Assembly (NCBI GenBank): GCA_020441225.1
Contig: JAGRMP010000274.1
Span: 1-62,414 of the forward strand
Length of the DNA: 62,414 nt
Direction of reading: 5' to 3'
DNA from: Maritimibacter sp.
Lineage (GTDB): Bacteria > Pseudomonadota > Alphaproteobacteria > Rhodobacterales > Rhodobacteraceae
Shown piece after piece: positions 17,525 to 25,743 of this stretch. The translations under genes and the position numbers were made by a program. The notes below the pieces were generated by a model. That model was given only the letters and a program-made list of their open reading frames with translations, had not been told where the DNA came from and made no database searches. Numbering within the stretch: position 1 is the stretch's first letter; each line of letters opens with the position of its first letter.

Positions 17525-17962
17525 GGGTGTTTCGGTTTGGTAAGTAAGTCAACGCATCATGAAGGGACGACGGTTCAGGATGGAGATGGTCAATCGAAGT
17601 CGCCCCCGATGATCACCCGGATCGGGACTGGCCATCAGGAAAGGCGGGACACGCATCACAGCTGTGTCGACCCGGCCGGGAATGATCCGGAGTTTGACGT
17701 TAGCCTCGAACATGCTCCGCGCACTCTATCTCACCCGCACGGTGCAATCGAAAATGGTCAGGCTGACTGCCATTATTTCCGGATCTGGGGAGACCAACCC
17801 ACTCCCTCCGAAGATTCGAATCGGGGTGAAATATGGGAGTTTCGACTGTCCGAATTAGGAACGCATTGTAGCTCGCGGTTGAACTCGTTCCAAACCGCGA
17901 AGCGGCGCGCCGGTGCATAGACAGTGACGACTTGGCCTTTTCATCCCAAGATGGTTCCGACG
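17525..17962. other. Intergenic region between the ubiquitin-like operon and the WYL operon
   Basis: No convincing gene is present. Overlapping frames on both strands lack ribosome sites and recognisable sequence. It presumably holds the terminator of the DUF6527 gene and the promoter of the WYL-AddB-AddA operon; no clear hairpin followed by a T-run was seen. Confidence 0.4.
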
Positions 17963-18328
17963 TCATCTCGAACGGGCGGTGCGGACCATGTCTTTGCACC
18001 AAAGGATCCTCCCGTCGGTGACCCAGAAATGACAACCACACTCCGTCAATTGTCTGACCGAAGGGGAAACACTGGGGCGGTTGAGCAGGTCCAGGGAGAC
18101 CGTCCACCTGGGCCGCCTGTTCTTGCTGAGAGAAAGCATGATCGTTTCACCACAACCGCCGGGGCAGGCGAAGCAGGCCCACTTGTCGATACCATCACGC
18201 ACGATGGTCATCTCCCCGGCCTTGATCTGATCCGGCGTCGGGTGCGTCGGCGTGATCAGGGCGACCAGGTCAGTGCGCGGGATGATGCGGAAGAACTCAA
18301 GGCTCTTCCGCAAGAAGTCGATCATCAT
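17963..18328 (-). CDS. DUF6527 family protein, last gene of the ubiquitin-like operon (121 aa)
   Basis: The sequence MMIDFLRKSLEFFRIIPRTD is followed by WACFACPGGCGETIMLSLS and a C-terminal CGCHFWVTDGRILWC. These are the conserved blocks of DUF6527 as I know them. Cys52, Cys55, Cys59, Cys97, Cys99, His100 and Cys111 form two clusters that could bind zinc. The start is the first of two adjacent ATGs, 5 bases after the stop of the JAB-E1 gene. DUF6527 is known from ubiquitin-like/E1/E2 neighbourhoods, where its role is unsettled; a zinc-ribbon adaptor or E3-like factor is only a guess. Confidence 0.75.
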   Translation of the reverse strand: MMIDFLRKSLEFFRIIPRTDLVALITPTHPTPDQIKAGEMTIVRDGIDKWACFACPGGCGETIMLSLSKNRRPRWTVSLDLLNRPSVSPSVRQLTECGCHFWVTDGRILWCKDMVRTARSR

Positions 18329-18333
18329 TCCGC

Positions 18334-19743
18334 TCACCCGACGCGATCGAGGAAGGGGTCGACGTCGCCGAGACCCCAGTATTCCTCGCTCCCGCAAACC
18401 GGACACGTCGCCTTTTGTTGCGCCGACTGTGTCCGGTCGAGGCCTTTGTCCAGCTTGCGATAGCGTTGCCACTTCCAACCACCGGTGCCGCGGAAGTCGA
18501 CGAGACCGGCGAGCAGTTCGTTCACGGCCATGGTGGCGGCCTCGGTGGTGAAGGTCGCTACGGCCGGTGAAGGGTTGCCCGCACCGCGGACGTAGGCCTC
18601 GGTCTTCTGGCGTTCGTATTCGGCAGGATCAGAACGTTGAAGATCCTCTTCCCGGGCCCGGACCGGATCGACCGTGCCGCGGCAGGCGAGACAGGCCGAC
18701 GTCGGGAACAGGAGGCTGACCCGAGCGGCCATCTCAAGCTGGCCGGGCTTGCCATCATCGCGGGGCATCAGGAGGAGCCCAACATCGATCACCGGGATCA
18801 GGTAGAAGTGCGCGAGACGGTTGAGGTAGAGGCGACCTGCGTGATCGTCTGTGCAGCCGAAGACGATATCGCAGGATTTCAGGGCGTCGCGCATGTGCGG
18901 GGCATCGACCCATGCGTTCAGGGAGCGGATCTCGACGTCGAGCCCCATCATCGAGACCTCCCGCACCATGACGTCGACCTTGGGAACCGCGTTGTCTGCG
19001 TCCTTCCAGGTGGCACCATGCAACCGGTTCAGATTGGAATGCTCGACGATGTCTTCGTCGATGACAAGAATCCGGCCCACGCCGAGTCTGGCGAGAAGCT
19101 GCACCACGGCGCTGCCGGTGCCGCCGCAACCGACGACGGCGACAGAGAGTTGCCGCAACAGAATGTTTACCTCTGGTCCGAAGGCCAGCGCCTGGCGAGA
19201 GAGGACTTCCGAGGTCGCCGGCTCGTCGATGGCTTGGATCTCGAAGCGAGTGCCGATGCAGGTGATGCGTTGGCAGAGCCTGGGGGCGATGTCTTCCTCC
19301 CACACCCGTGCCCGATAGAGGTCGTCGCCAACCTGCACGATGCTCACCAGACGCGCCCTGGAGCCATTCCGGTTCCTGGCCATGATGAAGAGATCGCGTT
19401 CGTTACGGTCGTCCTGCGCCGAGAAACCGTCGAATCCCCCTGGGTGGCTGTGAACAATTGCCGGCACCAACCCCTCCGCCGCCGCCCGACGGCAGAGCTG
19501 TGCGAAGGAGTTGCTGCTCCAGGTGACGTGCTTGTGGCTGGCGTTGACGCGGTCCTCCAGCGGGATGGCGATGACCTCGTAAGAGGTGTATCGCGTTCGC
19601 GGCTCCTGGTCCCAGGGATCCTGAGCGATCTCGCTCGTTCCGAGCAGCATGTAGGCCGCGCCTTCATGCCCCTCGGGATGTGCGAGCAATGCTTGCAGTT
19701 TGTCGCGGTGGCGCGCGTGCAGGATGATGTCGGTGCGTTTCAT
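18334..19743 (-). CDS. JAB (JAMM) isopeptidase fused to a ThiF/E1-like activating enzyme (469 aa)
   Basis: The N-terminal JAB domain has Glu28 and the zinc/catalytic motif HSHPGGFDGFSAQD (98-111: His98, His100, Ser108, Asp111), diagnostic of JAMM deubiquitinases. Residues about 199-415 are an E1/ThiF adenylating domain: nucleotide loop VVGCGGTGSAVV (203-214), VIDEDIVEHSNLNRL (227-241) and FGCTDDHAGR. Cys351/Cys354 and Cys447/Cys450 are two CxxC pairs that probably hold zinc. One polypeptide can thus both activate and release or process the UBL. Its ATG overlaps the E2 stop (ATGA, 19740-19743). The adenylation-linked catalytic Cys could not be assigned. Confidence 0.88.
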   Translation of the reverse strand: MKRTDIILHARHRDKLQALLAHPEGHEGAAYMLLGTSEIAQDPWDQEPRTRYTSYEVIAIPLEDRVNASHKHVTWSSNSFAQLCRRAAAEGLVPAIVHSHPGGFDGFSAQDDRNERDLFIMARNRNGSRARLVSIVQVGDDLYRARVWEEDIAPRLCQRITCIGTRFEIQAIDEPATSEVLSRQALAFGPEVNILLRQLSVAVVGCGGTGSAVVQLLARLGVGRILVIDEDIVEHSNLNRLHGATWKDADNAVPKVDVMVREVSMMGLDVEIRSLNAWVDAPHMRDALKSCDIVFGCTDDHAGRLYLNRLAHFYLIPVIDVGLLLMPRDDGKPGQLEMAARVSLLFPTSACLACRGTVDPVRAREEDLQRSDPAEYERQKTEAYVRGAGNPSPAVATFTTEAATMAVNELLAGLVDFRGTGGWKWQRYRKLDKGLDRTQSAQQKATCPVCGSEEYWGLGDVDPFLDRVG

Positions 19744-20120
19744 GCGGCCACCTCCAGGGCTTCCTCAACCCGCTTGACCATCGTCCAAATGCCGTCGATG
19801 CCCGGACGCCACTGATTGTTGTGGCGCGACCACCGCTGCCAGCTCTGACCGTCGAAGGTCTGACGAGCCTGCGTGCAGCGCGGTTCACGCTGCCCAGAGA
19901 CGAGTTTCAGATGCGGCGCCGCGTAGAACATGTCCGGCGCGACATCGGGATACGACTGCGGCAAAAGGATCAGGATGTCCGCCTTCGCGACCTGAAACTT
20001 GCCTTCCGGCAGCGTGACCCCGGCCAGGATCACGCCTTTCTTCGCACCTTCGACGACCTCTCTGAAGGCAATGCCGCGCCCTTCGAGGTAGCTGCGATCC
20101 TGGCGTGGAAGGAGGTTCAT
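19740..20120 (-). CDS. E2-like ubiquitin-conjugating enzyme (Prok-E2_E type, 126 aa)
   Basis: The conserved blocks are LPEGKFQVAKADILILLP (38-55), SYPDVAPDMFYAAPHLKL (56-73) and QRWSRHNNQWRPGIDGIWT (95-113). This is the UBC-like fold of the prokaryotic E2 family E. Cys82 is the only cysteine and is therefore the candidate thioester residue; His100 is the likely conserved partner. The ATG at 20120 overlaps the UBL stop by ATGA and its own stop overlaps the E1 start, so UBL, E2 and E1 are one coupled unit. A start further upstream is unlikely because it would lie deep within the UBL gene. Confidence 0.85.
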   Translation of the reverse strand: MNLLPRQDRSYLEGRGIAFREVVEGAKKGVILAGVTLPEGKFQVAKADILILLPQSYPDVAPDMFYAAPHLKLVSGQREPRCTQARQTFDGQSWQRWSRHNNQWRPGIDGIWTMVKRVEEALEVAA

Positions 20121-20653
20121 GCCGCACCCCCTTCCGTGGTCTGGCACACGCCAGTGAAGAAGTGCTCCAGGCCCGCGTCAGCAAGGCAAACGAGGTCGGT
20201 GTCACCGACCTGGATATCGTCCTTGCCGGGGATCACCTGCCAGACAGCGAACTTTTCGGGATCGACCCCGGCCAGCTTCTTGAGCACGCGCCCGCTGATG
20301 ACCCTGTGGCCCCATTCAAGGCGCTTGCCATCAATGTCGAAGCGGAAGGATTCAGCGCTCGGGAAGACCAGGAAGCGTTCGACCTGTCCCCGGCGAAGGT
20401 CCGTGGTTTCCTCGAGGCGCAACTCCTCGAGTTCACCGCTGCGCAGCATCTGGAACACCAGGTGCTCCTCGGCCTTCCGGAACCCGGCCCCCTCGATGAT
20501 CTGGCGGCCCGTCGGGGTCGGGTCCTCGATGGTTGCGGGAGTGAAGTTCAGGTGTTCGTTGCCGATCATCACCTGGTAGGGCCCGTGGTCTCGGGGCTTC
20601 CGCCCCTCTTTCACGCAGGCCAGGATGTCCTCGATTTCAACGCCAACTTTCAT
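20117..20653 (-). CDS. Two-domain ubiquitin-like modifier (multiubiquitin family, 178 aa) ending GGAA
   Basis: The start ATG (20653) has an AAAGGAA ribosome site. Two beta-grasp repeats are apparent: about 26-100 (YQVMIGNEHLNFTPATIEDP, TGRQIIEGAG, EHLVFQML) and about 102-168 (SFRFDIDGKRLEWGHRVISG, LKKLAG, FAVWQV). Both share the pattern beta-strand, turn, tGRqi/vlkkl helix. This is the Multi_ubiq layout. The C-terminus is TTEGGAA, so a Gly-Gly pair is followed by Ala-Ala that must be removed before E1 activation, presumably by the JAB domain encoded two genes downstream. It is the first gene of the operon. Confidence 0.85.
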   Translation of the reverse strand: MKVGVEIEDILACVKEGRKPRDHGPYQVMIGNEHLNFTPATIEDPTPTGRQIIEGAGFRKAEEHLVFQMLRSGELEELRLEETTDLRRGQVERFLVFPSAESFRFDIDGKRLEWGHRVISGRVLKKLAGVDPEKFAVWQVIPGKDDIQVGDTDLVCLADAGLEHFFTGVCQTTEGGAA

Positions 20654-20735
20654 GGCAGCATTCCTTTGCTCGATAGTGCCGCAGCGGCAGGTTTCACTTG
20701 CATACCGGGCCTCCGTAGACCAATACTGGATTTGA

Positions 20736-20793
20736 GTCCCGATGCGGACAGTCTGTATCTGGACTAAAATTGTTGTCAAGTCCACAATCGGAC
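20736..20793. promoter_or_regulatory. Three GTCC-N6-GGAC boxes in the divergent UBL / Xre-RES promoter
   Basis: The boxes are at 20736-20749 (GTCCCGATGCGGAC), 20751-20764 (GTCTGTATCTGGAC, one mismatch) and 20780-20793 (GTCCACAATCGGAC). Their starts are 15 and 29 bases apart. The third box ends just before the GGGAGG ribosome site of the antitoxin gene. This looks like an operator array for a dimeric HTH protein, most simply the Xre-type antitoxin encoded next door, and it could control both divergent operons. Confidence 0.7.
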
Positions 20794-20809
20794 TGGGAGG
20801 CCGAAATTG

Positions 20810-21199
20810 ATGACGCATGCGCAACCCGGGTCGGCAGCGGCCGCGGGGACAGATGGGATTCCAGCTGCCATGGAAGCCTTTTCGAACCTGTCGGAAGCCT
20901 GGGGACTATCGACCGAAGAACAGATCACCTTACTTGGAACCCCAGGGCGTTCCACATTCTTCAAATGGAAGAAATCCGGGGGCAATCTGCCCAACGATAC
21001 CGTCGAACGGATTTCTCATTTGCTCAGCATCTACAAAGCACTACAGATACTACTTCCTGACCACCACGCGGCAGATGCATGGGTCAAGAAAGACAACGAT
21101 TTCTTCGAAGGCCAGTCGGCCCTGGAGGTCATGCTAAATGGACAGGTTGCCGACATTTACAGAGTGCGGGAGTATGTGAATGCCCAGCGCGGCGGCTGA
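20810..21199 (+). CDS. Xre/MbcA/ParS-family antitoxin (129 aa)
   Basis: The ATG at 20810 follows GGGAGG (20795-20800); a TTG three bases earlier is also in frame. The N-terminal half is an Xre-like HTH (TEEQITLLGTPGRSTFFKWK). The C-terminal half is the antitoxin domain pattern VKKDNDFFEGQSALEVMLNG with VREYVNAQRGG at the very end. Its 3' end overlaps the RES toxin gene by 20 bases, the usual order for this type II toxin-antitoxin class. It is transcribed divergently from the ubiquitin-like operon across the three GTCC-N6-GGAC boxes. Confidence 0.85.
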   Translation: MTHAQPGSAAAAGTDGIPAAMEAFSNLSEAWGLSTEEQITLLGTPGRSTFFKWKKSGGNLPNDTVERISHLLSIYKALQILLPDHHAADAWVKKDNDFFEGQSALEVMLNGQVADIYRVREYVNAQRGG

Positions 21200-21926
21200 C
21201 TTCCCCGTCGTCGATCTCCACGGCGACTTCTTCAACTTGATCCCGTCTCGTTTTCCCCCGGTCGATCTCTTCGAACGGATTGCATCGGGACGGGACACCG
21301 AAGTTGCTGAAATAGAGAACGCTACGAATCCGCGGATTCGGGCAGAAGGTAGGCTCACCGCTGAGTCACCATACGCCGTGGACGAAAGACCGCCGAAACT
21401 ACAGAACTGGAACCTTGCGCCTTTCTCGTATCCCAACCCGGAGGGGAGCGTTCTTTTTGACAGAACGGTCCAATGCCTCGAGCTTTCTGGGGATGTCCAA
21501 ACCGCGCTCGCTGTTTCGGTAGCGAAGCGAGAGCGCTTCCTGCGGAGGACCAGCGAAAGTCCCATCGGCCTCGACATGAGGATGCTCAAGAGGGCGGTGA
21601 AAGGTAGGTTCATGGACGCCAGGGTGGCGACGACCTCCTTGGACGAGAGCCGGCTCCGGGAACTTGGGGAGTCGATATTTCGAGCCGCCAGGGAAGCGCA
21701 ATGTGATGGCGTAATGTTTCATACCCGAGAGAGACCGTCGGGAATCCGGATCGTCGTCTTGAATGCCAATGTTCTGGAGCGCGCCATCCAGTGCGAACAC
21801 TACCGGTTCCAATGGAATGGAAACCGGGTGTCGAAGATTTACACCTTCGACAATACGGCCCCCACTTTGGACAATTGGATCGACCCCGAGGATTTGAAAG
21901 GCGAAAGGGATCTGTTTGCAGCGTGA
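21180..21926 (+). CDS. RES-domain toxin (248 aa)
   Basis: The sequence shows the RES-family outline: SRFPPVDLFERIASG, then ATNPRIRAEGRL, AVSVAKRERFLRRTSES, PIGLDMRML and the late DGVMFHTRERPSGIRIVV block before YRFQWNGNRV. RES toxins degrade cellular NAD+ and arrest growth. The gene overlaps its Xre/MbcA-type antitoxin. At 248 residues it is close to the usual size. Bases 21927-22151 after it contain no gene I can support and no convincing terminator. Confidence 0.82.
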   Translation: MPSAAADFPVVDLHGDFFNLIPSRFPPVDLFERIASGRDTEVAEIENATNPRIRAEGRLTAESPYAVDERPPKLQNWNLAPFSYPNPEGSVLFDRTVQCLELSGDVQTALAVSVAKRERFLRRTSESPIGLDMRMLKRAVKGRFMDARVATTSLDESRLRELGESIFRAAREAQCDGVMFHTRERPSGIRIVVLNANVLERAIQCEHYRFQWNGNRVSKIYTFDNTAPTLDNWIDPEDLKGERDLFAA

Positions 21927-22151
21927 TACTGGGAGCGCCAGAGGAAACCGGTGTTCTGCCCCCACAGACTTTCAGGCTTGACGGAACGGGTTGACGTTGC
22001 CGCCGCCCGACGAAGGTGCCGCGACTTCCGTCAATGCCGGACGGACCGTGACGTGGGGCGTCCGCCGTTCCCGGGCAGGGCTCGATGCCCCCGGGGTGGC
22101 CATCAGCGTGGAGCTCTCGCACGACCGTGAACCGGTCGGCACCGTGGGCGG

Positions 22152-23741
22152 TCACATGGTTTCGAGCAACGGGACCCGGTTTCGGCGATGGCGGCGGACG
22201 AGGTGTTTCTGCTGCGGGCCCGACGGGATCGGGCGGGCCGACGGAAAGCGCCGAAGGGTGTCGTCGATGTCAGGGAAGATTGCGTTGAGTTCGGCCCAGG
22301 CCTCGGCGCCCATGGCCTCGCGCGCCTGTTGCCCCGGCAACAGGGTCTCCGAGGGCACGCCCTCTGCGAAGACGATTTCGTGGGCGTCGCAAAGCAGGTG
22401 GAGGTAGCGAACCGGCCCGGGACGGGCGTCGGACCTGATCCCGGGCATCCCGGTGAGTTTCGTCGCCGCGACCAGCACTTCCTTTCCCCCGGTCATCCGC
22501 TCGACGATCCGGCTCCGGATCAGCATCCGGTGTTGCGGCGAGACCCATAAATCGCGCGCAGGGCGGCCGGAGCCAAGTGCGCCGGCCCGGATGCGGATCG
22601 GGGCAAGGGCGGGCGTGCGCGCGACGGTGGAGGTCCCGATCCAGCGGACCACCTGCGCGCCGTGGTCGCGGGTGATGACCTCGTCGCCGGGCTTGAGGCT
22701 TTCAATCGGCACTTCGCCCCAGGGTGTGAGGATGCGCGTGCCACGGGCGTAGCAGGCAACGCCGGTGTTCTCGACGGTGAAGAACGAGCTGTCGGCGGAG
22801 GCGCCGGTGAAGGTGAGGCTGTCGCCGGGCTGGAACTGGGTGTTGTCGCTGTAGTTGGCGTCGACCCCGTCGTTCGACTGGTTGAGGACCCCGTCGTCGG
22901 CCCGGTCGGCATAGAGCTCGAAGATCGAGTCATAATAGCCCGAGAGGTCGATGAAATCGTTGTTGGTGCTGTCGCCGTCCGAGATCGTGCCGGTGTTGCC
23001 GGTGTTGAAATCGGTGATGACGTCAGCGCCGTCACCGGGATTGTAGACGAAGGTGTCGTCGCCGGCGCCGCCGGTCAGGCTGTCGTCGCCGGTGCCGCCT
23101 TCGAGGAAATCGTCGCCGGCGCCGGCATTGACGGTGTCGTTGCCGCCATAGCCTTTGATGTATTCCGCGTCACCATCGGTGCCGTCGATCTGGTCGCCGT
23201 CGGCATCGGTGGCGCCGGGGCCGCCGCTATCGTCGCCGGCGGTGCCGTCGACCACTTCCATGAAATCCGCGAACTCGCGGTCGGCCCCAAGGTCGTTGGT
23301 GTCGGAAGCGACGCTATCGAGCGTCAGCGACTCGATGGGCTTTGCTTCGTAGGCATCATCGACGAAGCCGGGCGCATAGGACGGCGCGAGGTAGAGATTG
23401 CCGGAGGTGTCCTGGAAGACAACGACCCCCATCGATACGGTCGATCCGTCGACATAGGTGATGGTCGCATTGTAGACGACGGTGGAATCGTGGGTTTGCA
23501 ACGGCCCGCCGTCGATCCGGAAGGTGTCGTTCGACGACGTATTGTCAGTATCGTAGACCCCGCCGACACCGCCCGAGAAGCTGTTGGCGGAAAAAGTCTG
23601 CACTTGCTCGTGGAGAGGACTGCCGCTGCTGCCATAGGTATTGCCGACAATCGAGCTTGCGTTCTCCGACTGTTTGTCGCCCTCGAAAGGGTCGAGCGAC
23701 GCAGCAGTGCCGAGGTAGATGACGTCGAAGGTCGTCGCCAT
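22152..23741 (-). CDS. RTX calcium-binding protein with C-terminal Hint (Hedgehog/intein) domain (529 aa)
   Basis: An acidic, Gly/Asp-rich N-terminus is followed by RTX nonapeptide repeats at about 193-235 (YGGNDTVNAGAGDDFLEGG, TGDDSLTGGAGDD), which bind calcium in secreted proteins. From about 330 comes a Hint domain: ACYARGTRILTPWGEVPIES, the GDEVITRDHG loop and the late SPQHRML histidine. The Cys in ACYARG is the expected self-processing nucleophile. Proteins of this design are common in Rhodobacteraceae and are probably exported by type I secretion; no exporter genes are in the window. A 347-base stretch (23742-24088) upstream holds no gene and is AT-richer near 23930-23975, consistent with its promoter. 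Confidence 0.8.
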   Translation of the reverse strand: MATTFDVIYLGTAASLDPFEGDKQSENASSIVGNTYGSSGSPLHEQVQTFSANSFSGGVGGVYDTDNTSSNDTFRIDGGPLQTHDSTVVYNATITYVDGSTVSMGVVVFQDTSGNLYLAPSYAPGFVDDAYEAKPIESLTLDSVASDTNDLGADREFADFMEVVDGTAGDDSGGPGATDADGDQIDGTDGDAEYIKGYGGNDTVNAGAGDDFLEGGTGDDSLTGGAGDDTFVYNPGDGADVITDFNTGNTGTISDGDSTNNDFIDLSGYYDSIFELYADRADDGVLNQSNDGVDANYSDNTQFQPGDSLTFTGASADSSFFTVENTGVACYARGTRILTPWGEVPIESLKPGDEVITRDHGAQVVRWIGTSTVARTPALAPIRIRAGALGSGRPARDLWVSPQHRMLIRSRIVERMTGGKEVLVAATKLTGMPGIRSDARPGPVRYLHLLCDAHEIVFAEGVPSETLLPGQQAREAMGAEAWAELNAIFPDIDDTLRRFPSARPIPSGPQQKHLVRRHRRNRVPLLETM

Positions 23742-24088
23742 GCTACGCCCCCGATCTCACGGCGGGCATGCCAAGGAGGCCGCGCAGACGCGCCGCCCCG
23801 ATGACCCTTGCGGCCCGATGTGTCCGCCTCTCGGACATGTCTACCCCTTGCCTTCCCGGCCGGCAGCTTGCCGCCGGATGGAGTCACCCGCACACAGGAT
23901 CACTGGTTCCGGTTGACAATCTCTCAGCCGCGACGGGATTTGTTTTGACAATTTGAGGGCAATTTTCAATTGATGCTTGCGATCTGCGGGTCATCGAACA
24001 TGGCGACCGGCCGATGGGGACGCGCCAGGGAGGCTGTCCTTGGACCTCTACGACTGGCGGCGGGCACGTCGCGCGAAAAAACTGGCCC

Positions 24089-25675
24089 TCACGCGGGGCT
24101 CCTCTGGCACTGCTGGTTCCAGGGCAGCAGCTCTTCGATCCGGCTCTGCATGTGGCCGCCCACAATGGCGCCGAGGGTCGCGGTCAACCAGGCATGGGGA
24201 TCGACGCCATTCAGCTTGCAGGTCTCGATCAGCGAGGCGATGACGGCCCAGTTCTCTGCCCCGGCGTCGTGGCCGGCGAGGAGCGCATTCTTGCGGTTCA
24301 GGGCGATGGGGCGGATGGTCCGCTCGACCGGGTTGTTGTCGAGTTCGATCCGGCCGTCGGTCAGGAATCGGCAAAGGCCGTCCCAGTATTTGGCGATGTA
24401 TCTCAACGCTTCGCCGAGTGGCGATTTCGCCGCGACGCGGGTGCGGTGGTTGTTGAGCCAGGCCTCCAGGTCGGCGACGACCGGCGCGGAGCGTTGATGC
24501 CGCGCCGCGAGCCGGGTCGCGGGATCACTCCCCCGGATGTCGGTCTCGATCCGGTAGAGCTCGCCGATGCGTCGCACCCCCTCCTCGGCGATCGGTGCCG
24601 GGCCGGTGCGGGTAATCTCGACCAGCTTGCGCCGGGCGTGAGCCCAGCAATAGGCCAACTTGATGCCGGGACCGGCGCGGTCGGGCGCAATCAGCCGGTT
24701 GTAGCCGGCATAGCCGTCCACCTGGAGGATGCCCCCGAAGCCTTGCAAGATCCGCTCGGCATGGTGACCGCCGCGGCCGGGCGCATAGCTGAAGGCGACA
24801 CCGGGTGGCGCGCCGCCGCCCCAGGGACGATCGTCGCGGGCCAGCGCCCAGAAGTATCCCGTCCTGGTCTTCCGCTTCCCCCCTTCTCGGCGAATGCCTG
24901 CATTCGCCTGCCAGGCAGCGGGATCGAGCACCGGGGCCCGGGTCTCGTCCATGAAGAGCTTGGTCGACCGCTGCAAGTCGGCCATCAGGGCGTCGAACAC
25001 CGGGCGCAGCTCGAAGGCGGCGCGGCCGACCCAGTCGGCCAGGGTGGAGCGGTCGAGGTCGACACCCTGGCGGCTGTAGATCTGGGCCTGTCGATACAGC
25101 GGAAGATGGTCGGCATACTTGGAGACGAGAACATGCGCGACCGTCGCCTCGGTCGGTAGCCCGCCCGGGATCAGCCGCGCCGGTGCCGGGGCCTGCACCA
25201 CGCCATCGGTGCAGCTGCGGCACGCATATCTGGGCCGGCGGGTCACGATGACCCGGAACTGCGCCGGAATCACGTCCAGCCGTTCCGAGACATCCTCGCC
25301 GATGCAATGCAGGCTGCCACCGCAGGCGCAGATCAGGCTCTCGGGCTCGACCACCTCCTCGATGCGCGGCAGGTGCCTGGGCAGGGATCCGCGATTGGCG
25401 GCGCGGCGCCGGGCAACCCGTTTGGCAACGGGGGCATCGGCTTCCTCTTCGGCCTGGACCGCCGCGATCGCCGTCTCCAGGTCCTCAAGCGCCAGTTCGA
25501 ACTGATCCGGATCGGTCTTCTCGGACCTGCGCCCGAAGGCGGCCTGCCGGAACGCCGCGACCAGATTTTCCAGCCGCTCGATCCGCTCGTCCTTGCGCTG
25601 ATTGCGGGCTTCCGAGGCGACCAGCATCGCCTTCAGGGCGGCGATGTCATCGGGCAGATCGGCGGCACTCAGCAT
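24089..25675 (-). CDS. tnpC: IS66 family transposase TnpC (528 aa)
   Basis: This is the full-length DDE transposase of IS66 elements. It has an N-terminal leucine-zipper-like region (ERIERLENLVAAFRQAAFGR), an HTH and zinc-finger region with CACGG and CRSC cysteine pairs, and the catalytic core with LFMDETRAP, VDGYAGYNRL and LDNNPVERTIRPI. The terminal IAALIETCKLNGVDPHAWL-type segment is present (here SLIETCKLNGVDPHAWL). It is downstream of tnpB. No frameshift or internal stop is seen. Confidence 0.95.
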   Translation of the reverse strand: MLSAADLPDDIAALKAMLVASEARNQRKDERIERLENLVAAFRQAAFGRRSEKTDPDQFELALEDLETAIAAVQAEEEADAPVAKRVARRRAANRGSLPRHLPRIEEVVEPESLICACGGSLHCIGEDVSERLDVIPAQFRVIVTRRPRYACRSCTDGVVQAPAPARLIPGGLPTEATVAHVLVSKYADHLPLYRQAQIYSRQGVDLDRSTLADWVGRAAFELRPVFDALMADLQRSTKLFMDETRAPVLDPAAWQANAGIRREGGKRKTRTGYFWALARDDRPWGGGAPPGVAFSYAPGRGGHHAERILQGFGGILQVDGYAGYNRLIAPDRAGPGIKLAYCWAHARRKLVEITRTGPAPIAEEGVRRIGELYRIETDIRGSDPATRLAARHQRSAPVVADLEAWLNNHRTRVAAKSPLGEALRYIAKYWDGLCRFLTDGRIELDNNPVERTIRPIALNRKNALLAGHDAGAENWAVIASLIETCKLNGVDPHAWLTATLGAIVGGHMQSRIEELLPWNQQCQRSPA

Positions 25676-25743
25676 GGGCCCGTTCTACCAGATCGGCCCC
25701 GGATCCGCCCGGGCAAAGCGCCCCCCGAGTCATCCTGCCGCAG

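Noticed and set aside
17537..17920. A 127-codon plus-strand gene between the WYL and DUF6527 genes
   Set aside because: No ribosome site, no recognisable sequence, and it covers the expected WYL promoter and operator.
22662..23804. A Val/Gly-rich 380-codon plus-strand frame
   Set aside because: It is the reverse-frame image of the RTX repeats of the minus-strand gene.
23880..24088. Left terminal inverted repeat of the IS66 element
   Set aside because: No segment matching the presumed right terminus (ending GGTTAC at 26565) was found.
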